A stretch of 6,665 nucleotides of DNA from assembly GCA_028822125.1 (NCBI GenBank), contig JAPKEK010000125.1, positions 1-6,665 on the forward strand. Reading direction: 5' to 3'. The position numbers were made by a program, and so were the translations under genes. Position 1 is the first letter of the stretch; the number at the start of each line of letters is the position of its first letter. Source of the DNA: Pseudomonadales bacterium. GTDB lineage: Bacteria; Pseudomonadota; Gammaproteobacteria; Pseudomonadales; Azotimanducaceae. The notes beneath the pieces are model-generated. The model was not told where the DNA came from. It did no database searches and saw only the letters and a list, made by a program, of their open reading frames with translations. This document shows positions 4,666 through 6,665 of the stretch, piece after piece.

Positions 4666-6665
4666 GTGAGACATCTAAGAATTTTCGTTATTGGCTGCTG
4701 CCTTTGCCTGACTGAAACAGCTCAGCTAGTTGTATTGGCTGATGAACAAAACAGTCCTGATAACGCTGGCACTGCTGTGCACGGAAAGTCCTCTGAACCG
4801 GCTTCAACTGTCCACAACCTGCTGATTAACAGTACTGACCAAAGCGTAAACTCGCAGCGTTACAAACAACGGCAACGCTATAGGGAAACAATCAATGCCA
4901 TCCGAATGGGTAGCCGAAGAAAAACGGAATTGTTGAAAAAGGAATTGCTGGGTTACCCACTACTACCTTATATCGAACTTGAGCTAATCAAAGTTGGCCT
5001 GAGACGAGCTAAACCCGAAACTATTCAACGATTCATTGATACCCACATTGATTCACCCATAGGTGAACAATTACGCAGCCAATTCCTGAACCAGCGCATG
5101 GCGCGAAATCGCTGGCATGACTATCTGGCCTTATATCGAAAGGAATCCGCCACGACGAAACAGCACTGTTACCATGTTGATGCGGTCTGGCAGAGTGGCC
5201 GTCAGCAGGAGGCCAATGAACTCGCTGTTGCGCTGTGGTTAAGCGAGCGCTCCATGCCGAAGCAATGTGATCCAGTGTTTAGTCGGCTTCGTCGAGCAAA
5301 CGGTATCAGTCAGGCACTAGCCTGGCAGCGATTTGAGCTGGCTGTGATTGCCAATGAAGCCGTGCTAGCAAGATACCTGATGCGCTTTCTCAACACGAAA
5401 ACAAGCCAGACTGCGCAGCAACTATACGAGCTGTATCGAAACCCGCGCCGCCTGACCGGTCGCGCGCGCTACGATTTCCGCGACCCAATGCAGCAGAAAA
5501 TTCTGTCAGCAACCTTTGAGAAGCTGGCCAGGATCGATCCCGAAAACGCTTTAAAAGAATTAAATACCCATCGACAGCAAGATGCCTTACCGCAGACCCT
5601 TGCAAACGATCTGTACGCCCTGGTCGGAATACATCTGGCCCAGAAGGGCAAGATGGCTGAAACCTTGGAACAACTTCCGCTGGCGTTAAGAGCGCATCCG
5701 AAGCTGGTTGAAGCCCGAGCCAGATTTACCATTCGAAATGAGGACTGGGGTGAGACCCTGGTTTTGCTGAATCTGCTACCCGAGCATTATAAAAATAAAC
5801 CTGTGTGGAAATATTGGCGGGCCATCAGCCTGCTTAGCAACACTGAACCCACCGAACAGGCATTGGCCAGGTCCATCTTGGAGGATTTGTCCTTGCTGCG
5901 GGATTATTATGGTTTCCTGGCTGCTGCCAGGCTGGACAGACCACAACAACTACAGGAAGAAATAAAGCCAATTAACGCTGAGGGCGTTGAGAACCTGTTA
6001 GCCACGCCGGCAACTGAGAGGGTCAGAGAGCTAATTGCACTGGGAGCCATAATCCAGGCTCGCAGAGAATGGTTCCATATGACCCAGGACTTTACGACCA
6101 GAGAGCATCAGATCACTGCGGTTATTGCCAGGCGCTGGCGCTGGCACGATATGGCCATCCGGGCTTATGCTCAGGCCAAAGCATGGAACGAGCTGGACGG
6201 CCGTTTCCCGCTTGCCTATCCTGAACATTTTTCGTCAAACGCCCTCCTCTCTGGCATCCCGCTATCGTTGAGTCTTGCCGTCGCAAGAAAGGAAAGTGCA
6301 TTCTGGCCTGACGCCAGGTCAACGGTTGGGGCTTTGGGATTAATGCAGCTCATGCCTGCAACTGGCAAACTGGCAGCTAAACACTTCGGCATCAGAGCTG
6401 ATAAAGGCCTTGACCTGACAGACCCGGTGTTAAATATCCGCCTGGGTTCCTGGTACCTGGGCGAGTTGATTCGCCGTTTTGACAACAATCGCATCATTGC
6501 ACTGGCGGCCTACAACGCGGGACCCACCAGAGTCTCTCGGTGGTTGAATCGCGCATTACCGATTGATATCTGGATTGAATCTATTCCCTACCCAGAAACA
6601 CGGGACTATGATCAGACGACGCTGGTTTATGCTGCCATCTACGCTGACAGGCTCGGACATAAGCA
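4666..6665 (+). CDS. slt: Soluble lytic murein transglycosylase, Slt70 type (3' end outside window)
   Basis: Slt cleaves the MurNAc-GlcNAc bond of peptidoglycan in the periplasm, forming 1,6-anhydro-muropeptides for recycling. The frame is open without a stop from 4666 to the right edge: 666 codons, and by comparison with E. coli Slt (645 aa) only about 15 more are expected. The N-terminus (MRHLRIFVIGCCLCL, then VLADE) looks like a signal peptide with possible cleavage after A25. The alpha-superhelical U domain follows (about 55-440; blocks such as YPLLPYIELELIKVGL and CDPVFSRLRRANG match E. coli). The L linker is about 446-517 (ERVRELIALG to RFPLAYP). The SLT domain begins near 525, with catalytic Glu543 in ARKESAF, GALGLMQLMPAT (555-566), AAYNAGP (614-620) and ESIPYPETR (638-646). 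GTG 4666 is chosen because no ATG lies in frame before 4906 and it gives the signal peptide. A weak GATGAGA lies 8 nt upstream. Confidence 0.95.
   Translation, partial: MRHLRIFVIGCCLCLTETAQLVVLADEQNSPDNAGTAVHGKSSEPASTVHNLLINSTDQSVNSQRYKQRQRYRETINAIRMGSRRKTELLKKELLGYPLLPYIELELIKVGLRRAKPETIQRFIDTHIDSPIGEQLRSQFLNQRMARNRWHDYLALYRKESATTKQHCYHVDAVWQSGRQQEANELAVALWLSERSMPKQCDPVFSRLRRANGISQALAWQRFELAVIANEAVLARYLMRFLNTKTSQTAQQLYELYRNPRRLTGRARYDFRDPMQQKILSATFEKLARIDPENALKELNTHRQQDALPQTLANDLYALVGIHLAQKGKMAETLEQLPLALRAHPKLVEARARFTIRNEDWGETLVLLNLLPEHYKNKPVWKYWRAISLLSNTEPTEQALARSILEDLSLLRDYYGFLAAARLDRPQQLQEEIKPINAEGVENLLATPATERVRELIALGAIIQARREWFHMTQDFTTREHQITAVIARRWRWHDMAIRAYAQAKAWNELDGRFPLAYPEHFSSNALLSGIPLSLSLAVARKESAFWPDARSTVGALGLMQLMPATGKLAAKHFGIRADKGLDLTDPVLNIRLGSWYLGELIRRFDNNRIIALAAYNAGPTRVSRWLNRALPIDIWIESIPYPETRDYDQTTLVYAAIYADRLGHK

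Noticed and set aside
4666..4701. Lipobox-like VIGC at the Slt N-terminus (possible lipoprotein)
   Set aside because: Only four hydrophobic residues precede the cysteine after the basic n-region, too short for a lipoprotein signal. The Slt70 type is normally a soluble periplasmic enzyme.
1..6665. CRISPR array, tRNA/rRNA, insertion sequence, phage or defence genes
   Set aside because: None is visible. The window is filled by conserved housekeeping genes with short gaps, and the only exact repeat noted is the pair of 14-mers before usp.

Overview
The window looks like ordinary chromosomal core sequence from a gammaproteobacterium. LexA, TopA and the soluble lytic transglycosylase all align by eye, nearly end to end, with the Escherichia coli proteins, and base composition is moderate with no compositional break. 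I recall a similar neighbourhood in Pseudomonas (lexA and topA close together, with a universal stress gene and an slt gene further along). Here it appears compacted: sulA is missing between lexA and topA, and no fadAB-like or uup-like genes are seen. No species can be named from the sequence.

Layout, left to right: (1) positions 1-482, + strand, the last ~159 codons of lexA, covering the tip of the winged helix and the whole self-cleaving domain. (2) 469-3165, - strand, complete topA (898 aa), whose stop codon lies inside the end of lexA, so the two genes overlap tail-to-tail by 14 bp. (3) 3166-3414, a 249-bp gap holding a candidate intrinsic terminator or alternative-pairing RNA element on the - strand, a candidate topA promoter and a degenerate LexA-box-like sequence next to the topA start. 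(4) 3415-3951, - strand, an unrecognised small single-pass membrane protein. (5) 3952-4150, a divergent regulatory region with two exact 14-bp direct repeats 28 bp apart. (6) 4151-4588, + strand, a UspA-family universal stress protein. (7) 4666-6665, + strand, an slt lytic transglycosylase starting at GTG and running off the right edge.

The genes share a broad stress and envelope theme: SOS repression (LexA), supercoiling control (TopA), a stress-induced nucleotide-binding protein (Usp) and periplasmic peptidoglycan turnover (Slt). They are not an obvious single pathway. Only usp and slt could plausibly be co-transcribed (77-bp gap, no visible terminator).

I found no mobile element, CRISPR array, tRNA, rRNA, phage gene or defence system. 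The most interesting material is in the two intergenic regions. I do not see evidence for a new multi-gene system.
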